A stretch of DNA of 64,000 bases from Claveliimonas bilis (lineage in GTDB: Bacteria; Bacillota; Clostridia; Lachnospirales; Lachnospiraceae), in the NCBI RefSeq assembly GCF_030296775.1, contig NZ_AP027742.1, positions 558,001 to 622,000 of the forward strand, written 5' to 3'. This document shows, piece after piece, positions 18,341 through 25,795 of this stretch (position 1 is its first letter; each line of letters opens with the position of its first letter). Position numbers and translations under genes: made by a program. The notes below the pieces were generated by a model that was given only the letters and a program-made list of their open reading frames with translations, was not told the DNA's origin and ran no database searches.

Positions 18341-18369
18341 TGGACAATATTCCATAAAGTTGCTATTAT
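18341..18369 (+). promoter_or_regulatory. Promoter that would give a leaderless araC transcript
   Basis: TGGACA (18341-18346), 17-bp spacer, TATTAT (18364-18369). The expected start, 7 nt after the -10, is the A of the ATG at 18376. No Shine-Dalgarno sequence is visible upstream of that ATG. Confidence 0.5.
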
Positions 18370-18375
18370 CATAAC

Positions 18376-19266
18376 ATGATGGAAAAAAACGAGAAAAAGA
18401 AAAAAGACGGTTTTGTGGATGAGCAGTATTTTATCATTCCTACAGAGTCCTTTGGAAACTATGCAGGGCATCCGCTGATAAAGGGGATGTACCTGACGGA
18501 TATCGGATTTTTCCCCAGGGCGCGCCACCACTACAGAGAAAGGGAGGAGGGGACACCGGAATATATTCTGATCTATTGTGTGGAGGGTGAAGGCTATATC
18601 CATGTGGGAGAGGAAAAATACGTGCTTCATGAACGGGAGGCGTTCTGCATTCCGGGAGGCCAGGGACACAGGTACTATGCAGATGAAAAGAATCCATGGA
18701 GTATTTTCTGGATGCATTTTAAAGGGGAGAATGTGGGATATTTCCCGTTAGAGGAAAAGAAAGTGACAAAGATCAATTCCCGACATGCCCAGAGCCGGAT
18801 CATTACGCTGTTTGATCTGTTGTTTCAGGTGCTGGAGCGCAACTATACGCTGGGAAATTTTATCTACATTTCCCAGGTGCTCATGCTGATCCTTTCAGAA
18901 ATTTATTTTCGGGAAAAGGCAGATGAGGCCAGCGAACAGAACCGGCATGTCACAGCAGCGGTGAGATATATGTACAAACACCTGCATGAGAATCTGAAAC
19001 TGCAGGATATTGCCGATGAACTGAAGCTGTCGAAGAGTTATATCAATGCCGCTTTTAAGAAATATACCGGCCGTGCTCCGGTGGATTTTTTTATTAATCT
19101 GAAGATGCAGGAGGCCTGCAAGCTTTTGAAATCCACCAATCTTTATATTGTGGATATCGGACAAAGACTCGGCTATAATGACCCTTACTATTTTTCGCGG
19201 ATCTTCAAAAAGATGGTAGGCGTTTCTCCGAAGGAATATCGGGAAAAAGAGCTGATCCAGCCATAA
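18376..19266 (+). CDS. AraC-family regulator with N-terminal cupin domain
   Basis: 296 residues. The N-terminal sugar-sensing cupin-type domain (about 30-120) contains HVGEEKYVLHEREAFCIPGG. The C-terminal double helix-turn-helix (about 195-292) has DIADELKLSKSYINAAFKKYTG and IGQRLGYNDPYYFSRIFKK. It is probably an activator of the divergent DUF5107/TPR gene in response to a sugar. No RBS precedes the tandem ATGATG start, which suggests leaderless translation. Confidence 0.9.
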   Translation: MMEKNEKKKKDGFVDEQYFIIPTESFGNYAGHPLIKGMYLTDIGFFPRARHHYREREEGTPEYILIYCVEGEGYIHVGEEKYVLHEREAFCIPGGQGHRYYADEKNPWSIFWMHFKGENVGYFPLEEKKVTKINSRHAQSRIITLFDLLFQVLERNYTLGNFIYISQVLMLILSEIYFREKADEASEQNRHVTAAVRYMYKHLHENLKLQDIADELKLSKSYINAAFKKYTGRAPVDFFINLKMQEACKLLKSTNLYIVDIGQRLGYNDPYYFSRIFKKMVGVSPKEYREKELIQP

Positions 19267-19282
19267 GAAGTTCATTTCAGAA

Positions 19283-19380
19283 GGTACAGTCATAAGAAAC
19301 GAAAAAATCACCCTTCTGTATGAACGTTTGCCCCGCGATGATGAGTTACAGGGCGAGAGCATCTCCATATCGAATACTCT
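19283..19380 (+). pseudogene. Remnant of a serine recombinase (TndX/TnpX-like) N-terminus
   Basis: Frame 2 reads RNEKITLLYERLPRDDELQG and then ESISISN. This matches the start of large serine recombinases of clostridial mobile elements, which normally read YERLSRDDELQGES. The expected catalytic Ser is Pro here, the expected start codon is ATA, and similarity stops at about residue 33, so it is a decayed fragment. An AAGG-type RBS remnant is upstream. It borders the toxin-antitoxin pair and marks past insertion of a mobile element. Confidence 0.65.
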
Positions 19381-19392
19381 TTTTGCACACAG

Positions 19393-19424
19393 AAAACCGC
19401 CGTACAGGCTTTCCTATACGGCGG
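19393..19424 (-). terminator. Terminator of the toxin-antitoxin operon
   Basis: 8-bp stem CCGCCGTA (19397-19404) with TACGGCGG (19417-19424). On the minus strand it is followed by TTTTCTGTG, just after the toxin stop. Confidence 0.65.
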
Positions 19425-19433
19425 CAGACAAGT

Positions 19434-19724
19434 TTATTTGCCGAACAAGTCGCTGTGTGTCCCGGTGCGGGTCAGCGTCAGCACCAGCACATCATCCTCG
19501 ATACGGTAAATGAGTAGCCAGTCTGGGAGAATGTGACATTCCCGATGGCCTATCCAATCGCCGGACAGATCGTGGTCGCGGTTTTTATTCGGCAGCGGTT
19601 TTCCCATCGACAGCAGCTCCACGACCTGTTCCAGCAATTCAATTTTCAGGCCTCGCCTGATTGCCCGCTTGTAGTCTTTTTTGAAAATGGTCGTATACTT
19701 GACATTGTACTTTGTTTTCTTCAT
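19434..19724 (-). CDS. yafQ: YafQ-type toxin (RelE superfamily mRNA endonuclease)
   Basis: 96 residues, normal for the family. The sequence FKKDYKRAIRRG followed by a C-terminal HRECHILPDWLLIYR and THSDLFGK matches YafQ, a ribosome-dependent mRNA interferase. The YafQ catalytic His residues near HILPDW and THSD are present, so it looks intact. Its ATG overlaps the antitoxin stop (ATGA), the usual coupling. It lies beside a recombinase remnant, so it was probably horizontally acquired. Confidence 0.9.
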   Translation of the reverse strand: MKKTKYNVKYTTIFKKDYKRAIRRGLKIELLEQVVELLSMGKPLPNKNRDHDLSGDWIGHRECHILPDWLLIYRIEDDVLVLTLTRTGTHSDLFGK

Positions 19725-19999
19725 TTTTTGAGGTCGGCAAACAACTCATCAAGGTCATTGTATCCCTTTATAGACGGGTCTTTTGCAATCCTTTCCGCTT
19801 CCATCATGGCAGCAATTGTTTCCTTGTTGGGCTGTTCCAGCTTCACTTCAAAGGGAATACCGCCTTCACGAAGAGACTGGCGCACAAAGATATTGAACGC
19901 CGTAGTTAGGTTCATGCCCAGCTCATTGAAAAGAGCATCGGCCTGTGCTTTCAGATCCGCGTCCATGCGGATACTGATGTTTGTGGTATTTCCAGCCAT
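19721..19999 (-). CDS. dinJ: DinJ/RelB-type antitoxin
   Basis: 92 residues. The N-terminal ribbon-helix-helix (NISIRMDADLKAQADALFNELGM) binds DNA; the C-terminal charged helix (YNDLDELFADLKK) wraps the toxin. It should neutralise YafQ and repress the operon together with it. It is the promoter-proximal gene, with a 4-bp overlap into the toxin and an AAAGGGG RBS. Confidence 0.9.
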   Translation of the reverse strand: MAGNTTNISIRMDADLKAQADALFNELGMNLTTAFNIFVRQSLREGGIPFEVKLEQPNKETIAAMMEAERIAKDPSIKGYNDLDELFADLKK

Positions 20000-20028
20000 A
20001 TCATCAACCCCTTTCTATCAGTACTTTT

Positions 20029-20070
20029 AGTATATGACGTTTGCACGAAGAAAACAATACTTTGCACGAA
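20029..20070 (-). promoter_or_regulatory. Toxin-antitoxin promoter with direct-repeat operator
   Basis: On the minus strand TTGTTT (20057-20052), 17-bp spacer, TATACT (20034-20029). Two identical 10-mers, TTTGCACGAA on the plus strand at 20040-20049 and 20061-20070, are 21 bp (two helical turns) apart and bracket the -35. They suit binding by two ribbon-helix-helix dimers. Confidence 0.6.
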
Positions 20071-20134
20071 TATTTAACTGCAAATTCATAGAAGGGAGTC
20101 GGAGTCGCAGCTAAATCCTCGCTTATGGCTAAAC

Positions 20135-20209
20135 GCCATATGTCTATCTTCGCCATTCACCCTTTTACAAGTAAACTTGTACGGGTGTCTGGCTTGATAG
20201 ACGCATGGC
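20135..20209. repeat. 75-bp imperfect inverted-repeat element
   Basis: Nested arms: GCCAT/ATGGC (20135 and 20205), GTCTATC/GATAGAC (20142 and 20196), GCCA/TGGC, CACCC/GGGTG, and core ACAAGT-AA-ACTTGT. It lies in a 369-bp gene-free stretch between the antitoxin and the next operon. It could be a miniature transposable element or the end of the decayed mobile element. No T-run follows, so it is not an ordinary terminator. I see nothing else supportable at 20210-20350. Confidence 0.5.
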
Positions 20210-20368
20210 TGAATAAATAGTAATATAGTCCATCAATTTGAAGGATAATTAATTTTGGATGTGATCTGAAAGTATTAAGATATGGGTAAGAAATCATTCA
20301 GTGATTCGCGGAAGTTCTTTGTTTGGGAACCCGCATTCTTAAGTATTCATTTAAGGAGGAGAACGGAT

Positions 20369-21433
20369 ATGAGTTATGAAGTGCCAAAAAAAATGATCGG
20401 TATGAAACTGCCGGGAGGCGACCGGGTAGAGCAGGTGGAACAGGATGTGCCGAAGCCGGGATACGGACAGGTGCTTTTGAAAATGAAGGCAGCAAGCCTG
20501 TGCGGAAGTGACCTTAAATTTATTTATCATGAACATACGGATAAGACCGGGGGAGCAAGATATGACAACGTGATCGCAGGACACGAGCCCAGCGGCCAGG
20601 TAGTACAGGTAGGAGAAGGCGTCCTGGATTTTAAGGAAGGCGACAGGGTAGTTGTATACCATATCCAGGGATGCGGATACTGTGACGAGTGCCGGAAGGG
20701 ATTTTTCATCAACTGTCAGCAGCCGGAGAGACGGGCTTACGGATGGCAGAGAGACGGCGCGCTTGCAGAGTATATGGTAGCGGATGTGTCGACCTGCATT
20801 CATCTGCCGGAATTTCTTACTTATGAAGACGGTGCCATGATCGCCTGCGGATTCGGAACAGCATATCAGGGACTTTTGAGGGCGAATGTATCAGGACGCG
20901 ACCGTGTTCTTGTTATGGGACTTGGCCCCGTAGGACAGGCGGCCCTGATCCTGGCAAAGGCTATGGGAGCCGAGACGATCGGCGTTGATATTGCCAAGGA
21001 GCGCCTTGAGATGGCAAGACAGATCGGAGCAGATCAGGTATTTATGGGTGATGACGATGCAGTGAAAAATGTGATGGAATATACAGGCGGCAAGGGAGTG
21101 GAAGTTGCCATTGACTGCTCCGGAAGCGCTATCGGACGGCACAGATGTCTGGAGGCTGCAAGAATGTGGGGGCAGGTTGTGTTCCTTGGAGAACAGGGCA
21201 CGGTATCTTTTGAACCAAGTCCGCTTCTGCTTCACAAAAATCTGACTCTTCACGGATCCTGGGTAACATCCGTGGCAAACATGGAGCGCCTGGTTGAATT
21301 CCTTGACCGCAAGAAGATCCATCCAAGCCAGATCATTACACATCGGTATCCTCTTAGCCGGACAGAAGAAGCATATCGTGTATTTGCCACAGGAAAGACG
21401 GGAAAAGTGTGTGTAAATATGGAGATGGAATAG
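20369..21433 (+). CDS. Zinc-dependent medium-chain polyol/alcohol dehydrogenase
   Basis: 354 residues of the MDR family. The catalytic zinc site is in LCGSD and GHEPSG; the structural zinc loop CGYCDECRKGFFINC has all four Cys. The Rossmann motif is GLGPVGQA. It likely oxidises a sugar alcohol or sugar acid with NAD(P). The ATG at 20369 is preceded by AAGGAGGA; the longer frame from 20282 has no RBS. A gene for an M24-like protein starts 3 nt after the stop, so the two are co-transcribed. Confidence 0.88.
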   Translation: MSYEVPKKMIGMKLPGGDRVEQVEQDVPKPGYGQVLLKMKAASLCGSDLKFIYHEHTDKTGGARYDNVIAGHEPSGQVVQVGEGVLDFKEGDRVVVYHIQGCGYCDECRKGFFINCQQPERRAYGWQRDGALAEYMVADVSTCIHLPEFLTYEDGAMIACGFGTAYQGLLRANVSGRDRVLVMGLGPVGQAALILAKAMGAETIGVDIAKERLEMARQIGADQVFMGDDDAVKNVMEYTGGKGVEVAIDCSGSAIGRHRCLEAARMWGQVVFLGEQGTVSFEPSPLLLHKNLTLHGSWVTSVANMERLVEFLDRKKIHPSQIITHRYPLSRTEEAYRVFATGKTGKVCVNMEME

Positions 21434-21436
21434 AAA

Positions 21437-22516
21437 ATGAGCAATTTAGAGAAAATTGTAAAGTGGCTGGGAACGACTTCTTATGAAGGCGTCGTTCTCG
21501 GAAGAAGAGATAATTTCAAATGGATCACAGAAGAGAACGCAAATGCAGTAGTGACCAATGGGGAAGTCGGTATTGCATTTCTTGTGATCGAAAAATCCGG
21601 GAAAGTGAAGATGATCGCTGACAGCAGCGACTGCCCGAGAATGAGTGAAGAGCAGAATGCTCTGGGGGCAGAGTGTATTCTTGCCCCGTGGTATGAGACT
21701 CTTGACGGCTTTCTTGCAGACTGCTGCAGGGGAAAGAAGTATGCTTCCGATACAGGTATTTCCGATACTGTATATGTCCAGGGAGAGCTTGTGGATCTTC
21801 GGATGCAGCTTAGCCAAAAAGAGTTGGAGCGGTATCGGGAAATCGGACAGGAATGTGCCCGGATCGTAGAGAGAGTAGCGAAAGATGCGCGTCCCGGACA
21901 GACGGAAAATGAAGTGGCAGCTATGCTGAAGTGCCGGTGTATTGAAAAGGGCGTCAGCCCGGACTGTGTCCTGGTGGGAAGCGACGACCGGATTTTGAAA
22001 TACCGCCATCCCGTTCCTACAGATAAGAAAATAGAAAAATCTTTAATGGTAGTTCTGGGAGGAGAAAAATACGGACTGAACATCAGTATGACAAGGATTG
22101 TCAGTTATGGAAAGCCAGATAAAGAGATTGCAGCGAGAATGAAAAAGACCCAGTATATTTTTGCATCTATGCAGAATATGATGGAAGATGGAATGGCATA
22201 CAGTGAATATTTCCGGAAGGTGCAAAAGCTTTATGATGAGGCCGGGTGGCCTGACGAGTGGAAAATGCACCATCAGGGAGGACCTACCGGATACGGCTGC
22301 AGAGAATTTGTGGTCACGCCGGATACAAAAGGCGCTCTCCGGGAGGGGCAGGCTTATGCATGGAACCCGACAATCCTGGGGACAAAATGTGAGGAGACAA
22401 CCTATCTGAAAGATGGACGGGTTGAGATCCTGACAAGGACTAAGGACTGGCCGTGCACTGTTGTGGAGACAGAGTACGGAAGCCTGGATGTGGCAGATAT
22501 CCTGATAGTGTCTTAA
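21437..22516 (+). CDS. M24 pita-bread-fold protein with degenerate metal site
   Basis: 359 residues with the N-terminal creatinase-like domain and C-terminal M24 fold. The two metal Asp are replaced: VVLGGEKYGLNISMTR stands where VDLG...SDxTR is expected. The first Glu is also lost (AWNP for EPG), while HHQGG and CEET remain. By comparison, the pepP product here keeps all ligands. The protein may be a non-metal hydrolase like creatinase or a binding protein rather than a peptidase. It is coupled to a zinc dehydrogenase, which suggests small-molecule metabolism. Confidence 0.8.
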   Translation: MSNLEKIVKWLGTTSYEGVVLGRRDNFKWITEENANAVVTNGEVGIAFLVIEKSGKVKMIADSSDCPRMSEEQNALGAECILAPWYETLDGFLADCCRGKKYASDTGISDTVYVQGELVDLRMQLSQKELERYREIGQECARIVERVAKDARPGQTENEVAAMLKCRCIEKGVSPDCVLVGSDDRILKYRHPVPTDKKIEKSLMVVLGGEKYGLNISMTRIVSYGKPDKEIAARMKKTQYIFASMQNMMEDGMAYSEYFRKVQKLYDEAGWPDEWKMHHQGGPTGYGCREFVVTPDTKGALREGQAYAWNPTILGTKCEETTYLKDGRVEILTRTKDWPCTVVETEYGSLDVADILIVS

Positions 22517-22588
22517 AATCAATGTGTCTGAAATAGCATCTTGTTTGAGGGCTATAGAATCAGCCTATAAGTATATACGGAAAAACAA

Positions 22589-22618
22589 TTGGCTTTTGTC
22601 CGATAAGCTTACTATACT
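22589..22618 (+). promoter_or_regulatory. Promoter of the PrdA-N-like gene
   Basis: TTGGCT (22589-22594), 18-bp spacer, TATACT (22613-22618), 53 nt before the ATG. Confidence 0.55.
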
Positions 22619-22670
22619 TAGTGATAGAGAAAATGTTCTTTGCAAAAGAAGAATTAGGAGGTAAAGAATT

Positions 22671-23084
22671 ATGTCTATTACAGCTGAAACAGCCAAACAA
22701 CATGCAAATGATCCAGCAGTATTGTGCTGCAGAGCGGAGGCAGGGATTACAATTGAAGCAGCAAATCTGGAAGATCCGGCCATCTTTGACGAACTGGTGG
22801 ATTCAGGGCTCCTGTCATTGGAAGGATGTCTGAAGATTGGACAGGTATTGGGAGCAAAGCTTACAAAAACGAGTGATTCTCTTTCACCTTTGACCCCTGA
22901 TAATGTAGAAGGGTTCAAAGATACGGTAGAATCAGAAGAAGAGACTAAAGAAGAGCAGGCGGAAGCGCCGGCAGCTGTGGAAGCGGCAGCAAGCGTTCAG
23001 GGAGCGGTTGCAACAGTAAAGGGAGGAAAAGTTGTAATTTCCATCAAAGAAGGAAAGGATATTTACCTGGAACTTCCTGTTTAG
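22671..23084 (+). CDS. Stand-alone homologue of the D-proline reductase PrdA N-terminus
   Basis: 137 residues. The first 80 residues (MSITAETAKQHANDPAVLCC, then LEDPAIFDELVDSGLLSL and IGQVLGAKL) and the end (KEGKDIYLELPV) follow the N-terminal region of clostridial PrdA as I remember it. The roughly 500 following PrdA residues, including the pyruvoyl-forming Cys, are absent. The gene has its own promoter, RBS AGGAGG and terminator, so it looks like an intact short gene, not a sequencing break. The linker (about 88-112) is Glu/Ala-rich. No other prd genes are nearby. Function unknown. Confidence 0.75.
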   Translation: MSITAETAKQHANDPAVLCCRAEAGITIEAANLEDPAIFDELVDSGLLSLEGCLKIGQVLGAKLTKTSDSLSPLTPDNVEGFKDTVESEEETKEEQAEAPAAVEAAASVQGAVATVKGGKVVISIKEGKDIYLELPV

Positions 23085-23110
23085 AGAACATATGACGGCA
23101 AAATGGCAGA

Positions 23111-23148
23111 GGATGTCCTGAAAATATAATTCAGCGGCATCCTTTTTT
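23111..23148 (+). terminator. Terminator of the PrdA-N-like gene
   Basis: Imperfect stem of GGATG...CTGAA (23111-23122) with TTCAG...CATCC (23130-23142), followed by six T. Confidence 0.8.
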
Positions 23149-23232
23149 GAGTGTTCTGATTTTGTTTTGCCGGTGGATGTAAGAATTTAGAGGAAGTTGA
23201 ACAAATAGAAAAGAAAATGGAGGAGGAAATTA

Positions 23233-23307
23233 TTGAATCTGTACAAATATAGTGCATATAATAAATATGCCTTTAACAATGGAGAAACGGTGAAAAAAGA
23301 GAAATGA
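23233..23307 (+). CDS. Small 24-residue ORF coupled to the ROK regulator
   Basis: A TTG at 23233 follows AGGAGG (about 23221-23226) at ideal spacing. It opens a 24-codon frame, NLYKYSAYNKYAFNNGE after the start residue and a Lys/Glu-rich end. Its TGA overlaps the ATG of the ROK gene (ATGA at 23304-23307). This is the best RBS in the region, while the ROK gene itself has only a weak one, so the small ORF may serve as a coupling leader. No homologue recognised. Confidence 0.45.
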   Translation: MNLYKYSAYNKYAFNNGETVKKEK

Positions 23308-24476
23308 AAGGGAATGCAAGTAATATCCAAGTTAAACAGTTGAACAGAAACCGAGTGTTTCGCTATATTAACAGCAGAGAAAAGACGAGCATGCCGGAGA
23401 TTGCAATGGCGCTGCATATCAGTACGCCTACCGTGCTTTCTATTGTAAATGAGCTGGAAAAAAGACAGATGGTAGAGGTAAACGGCGAGTTTGAATCTAC
23501 CGGAGGAAGAAAAGCCAAGATCCTTACTGCTGTAAGGAACAGCCGATATGCGGTGGGGCTGGATATTACGGCAAACCATGTGAGCATTACATACACAGAT
23601 CTTTCCGGTCGTGCATTGAATCACAGAAGGATTCGCAAACCCTTTGTCTATTCGGATGATTATTTTGCGGAGTTAGCCCGCCTGACAGAAGAGTTTGTGA
23701 AAGAATGGGATGTGCCTCCGGAGAAAATCGAGGGAATGGGAATTTCCATGCCGGCTATTATTAACAGCAGGGAGCAGATCATTACTAATTCTCATGCGCT
23801 GGGAGTCTATAATGTATCCTGCAGGAGCTGGACCGAGAAAATGCCCTATCGGTGTGATCTTGTCAATGATGCCAATGCAGCGGCGGTGACGGAGATCAGT
23901 GGCAGGAGAATACCGGGAAATATGGTATATTTCTCTTTGAGCAATACGGTCGGAGGAGCAGCTCTTTTTCGTGATGATCTGGGAAGGATCAAATTCTGGT
24001 CGCCATGGCAGGGAGATACTTACAGTCTTTATGAGGGAGACAATTGGAGGAGCTGTGAATTTGGTCATATGGTGATCCATCCGGGAGGAGAAAGGTGTTA
24101 CTGCGGAAAAGAAGGATGTGTAGACGCCTACTGTTCCGCTTTGAAACTGGCAGACAGGACAGAGGGAAATCTGGAGAGATTTTTCCTGGAAATGGAAGCG
24201 GGCAATGAGGAGTTTCAGAAGGTATGGGAAGAATATCTTCAGAATCTGGCAATTGCTGTTGATAATCTCAGGATGTGTTTTGACTGCCGGGTCGTTCTGG
24301 GAGGATATGTGGGAAGCAACATTTCCCCTTATATAGACAGGATCCGCAGGCTGGCAGCGGAAAAAAATATTTTTGAAAAAGACGGAAGTTATATTGACGC
24401 ATGCAGGTATCAGAAGGAGGCTTCGGCTCTCGGAGCAGCCATCCTGCAGATAGAGAGGTATATAGACACGATATAA
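23304..24476 (+). CDS. ROK-family transcriptional regulator (NagC/XylR type)
   Basis: 390 residues. The N-terminal winged helix (about 20-70) contains MPEIAMALHISTPTVLSIVNELEKR. The C-terminal ROK sugar-binding domain has the zinc motif CYCGKEGCVDAYC (about 267-279) and the FGHM substrate segment. It is probably a repressor of the downstream polyol genes relieved by a sugar or polyol. It differs from the second ROK protein of the region (30402) but shares its domain order. Weak own RBS; likely translated by coupling to the small upstream ORF. Confidence 0.88.
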   Translation: MKGNASNIQVKQLNRNRVFRYINSREKTSMPEIAMALHISTPTVLSIVNELEKRQMVEVNGEFESTGGRKAKILTAVRNSRYAVGLDITANHVSITYTDLSGRALNHRRIRKPFVYSDDYFAELARLTEEFVKEWDVPPEKIEGMGISMPAIINSREQIITNSHALGVYNVSCRSWTEKMPYRCDLVNDANAAAVTEISGRRIPGNMVYFSLSNTVGGAALFRDDLGRIKFWSPWQGDTYSLYEGDNWRSCEFGHMVIHPGGERCYCGKEGCVDAYCSALKLADRTEGNLERFFLEMEAGNEEFQKVWEEYLQNLAIAVDNLRMCFDCRVVLGGYVGSNISPYIDRIRRLAAEKNIFEKDGSYIDACRYQKEASALGAAILQIERYIDTI

Positions 24477-24520
24477 AAGTGTCTTTTCCTTTCGACACTT
24501 TATTAAATACATTATTAAAG
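24476..24520 (+). promoter_or_regulatory. Hairpin and ROK-operator candidate upstream of the polyol dehydrogenase gene
   Basis: The stem AAAGTGTC/GACACTTT (24476-24501) may end the ROK transcript, without a good T-run. It overlaps an imperfect palindrome CTTTATTAA (24498-24506) with TTATTAAAG (24512-24520). The half-site TATTAAAG recurs in the palindrome at 25736. Confidence 0.4.
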
Positions 24521-24549
24521 TATAAAATAAAAATCAGGAGGACATTGTG

Positions 24550-25599
24550 ATGGAAGGAAATATGAAAGTTGCTGTGATGAACGGAATTGGAAAGATGGGA
24601 TATACCGAAAGACCAATTCCTGTTCCGAAGGATGACGAGGTGTTGGTAAAACTGGAATATGTCGGAATCTGCGGCAGCGACATGCATTATTACGAGATGG
24701 GAAGGATAGGAGACTATGTGGTAGAGCCTCCGTTTGTTCTTGGACATGAGCCGGGAGGCACTGTTGTGGAAGTCGGAAAAAATGTGACTCATTTGAAAGT
24801 GGGCGACCGTGTTGCCCTGGAGCCGGGAAAAACATGCGGCAAGTGCAAATTTTGCAGAGAAGGCAAATATAATCTCTGTCCGGATGTTGTCTTTTTTGCT
24901 ACTCCGCCGGTAGACGGAGTGTTCCAGGAGTATGTGGCTCATGAGGCTGCTCTTTGCTTTAAACTTCCCGATAATGTGAGCACACTGGAGGGAGCTCTGA
25001 TCGAGCCTCTGGCAGTTGGTTTTCATGCGGCGAATCAGGGAGGCGCTCATATCGGACAGAAAGCAGTTGTATTTGGAGCGGGATGTATCGGCCTTGTATC
25101 TATGATGGCTTTAAAAGCAAGCGGAGTATCAGAAGTATATGTGGTTGATATTATGCAGAAGCGGCTGGACAAGGCTATGGAACTTGGCGCGGACGGCGTG
25201 ATCAACAGCAAGGATGTGGATGTGCTGGAGAAAGCAAAAGAACTGACAGACGGAGAAGGTTTTGACCTTGCCATTGAGACTGCCGGAACTGAGATTACCA
25301 CAAATCAGGCCATTCAGGTCGTAAGGAAAGGATCCAATATAGTTCTTGTCGGTTATGGAAAGACAGGCATGATGAATATGATGATGAGTCTGGCTCTGGA
25401 TAAAGAGATTACTTTTAAGACGGTATTCCGCTACCGCCACATTTACCCGATGGCAATTGATGCGGTGGCACAGGGAAAAGTAAATTTGAAAGGAATTGCA
25501 ACACATATTTTTGACTTTGATGACATCCAGAATGCCATGGATCGAAGCATAAATGAAAAAGCAGAGATTGTGAAGGCTGTTGTGAAAATTGCTAAATAA
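24550..25599 (+). CDS. Sorbitol/xylitol-type zinc dehydrogenase
   Basis: 349 residues, MDR family. The catalytic zinc residues lie in ICGSDMHYYEMG and GHEPGG; the structural zinc loop CGKCKFCREGKYNLC is complete; the cofactor motif is GAGCIGLV. It closely resembles L-iditol/sorbitol and xylitol 2-dehydrogenases, which oxidise the polyol to a ketose with NAD. ATG 24550 is 8 nt from AGGAGG; the GTG at 24547 is alternative. It sits between a ROK regulator and an SDR, ABC importer and xylulokinase, consistent with pentitol or hexitol catabolism. Confidence 0.88.
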   Translation: MEGNMKVAVMNGIGKMGYTERPIPVPKDDEVLVKLEYVGICGSDMHYYEMGRIGDYVVEPPFVLGHEPGGTVVEVGKNVTHLKVGDRVALEPGKTCGKCKFCREGKYNLCPDVVFFATPPVDGVFQEYVAHEAALCFKLPDNVSTLEGALIEPLAVGFHAANQGGAHIGQKAVVFGAGCIGLVSMMALKASGVSEVYVVDIMQKRLDKAMELGADGVINSKDVDVLEKAKELTDGEGFDLAIETAGTEITTNQAIQVVRKGSNIVLVGYGKTGMMNMMMSLALDKEITFKTVFRYRHIYPMAIDAVAQGKVNLKGIATHIFDFDDIQNAMDRSINEKAEIVKAVVKIAK

Positions 25600-25674
25600 T
25601 ACCCAGATTGCTAAATAAATAACATTATGCAATTTGTATAAAATGTTAAAAAAATAATTGTGAAATATTGCATC

Positions 25675-25703
25675 TTGTACAAAGAAAAAGAGTTGTATAT
25701 AAT
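25675..25703 (+). promoter_or_regulatory. Promoter of the SDR-ABC operon
   Basis: TTGTAC (25675-25680), 17-bp spacer, TATAAT (25698-25703). Confidence 0.7.
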
Positions 25704-25735
25704 TAAATGCATAAAATAGATTTGTAAAACCATTT

Positions 25736-25770
25736 TATTAAAGAAATAAATAAAACTAATTTCTTTAATA
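25736..25770. promoter_or_regulatory. 12-bp perfect inverted repeat, probable ROK operator
   Basis: TATTAAAGAAAT (25736-25747) and its exact complement (25759-25770), with an 11-bp spacer, lie about 25 nt downstream of the expected transcription start. A bound ROK repressor would block elongation. The A/T-rich dyad with TTAAAG halves also appears upstream of the dehydrogenase gene. Confidence 0.5.
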
Positions 25771-25795
25771 GGAAAGGCTGAAAGGAGCAAAGAAA

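Noticed and set aside
20282-20368. 29-residue N-terminal extension of the zinc dehydrogenase
   Set aside because: No RBS before the upstream ATG, whereas AAGGAGGA precedes the ATG at 20369 and family N-termini begin there.
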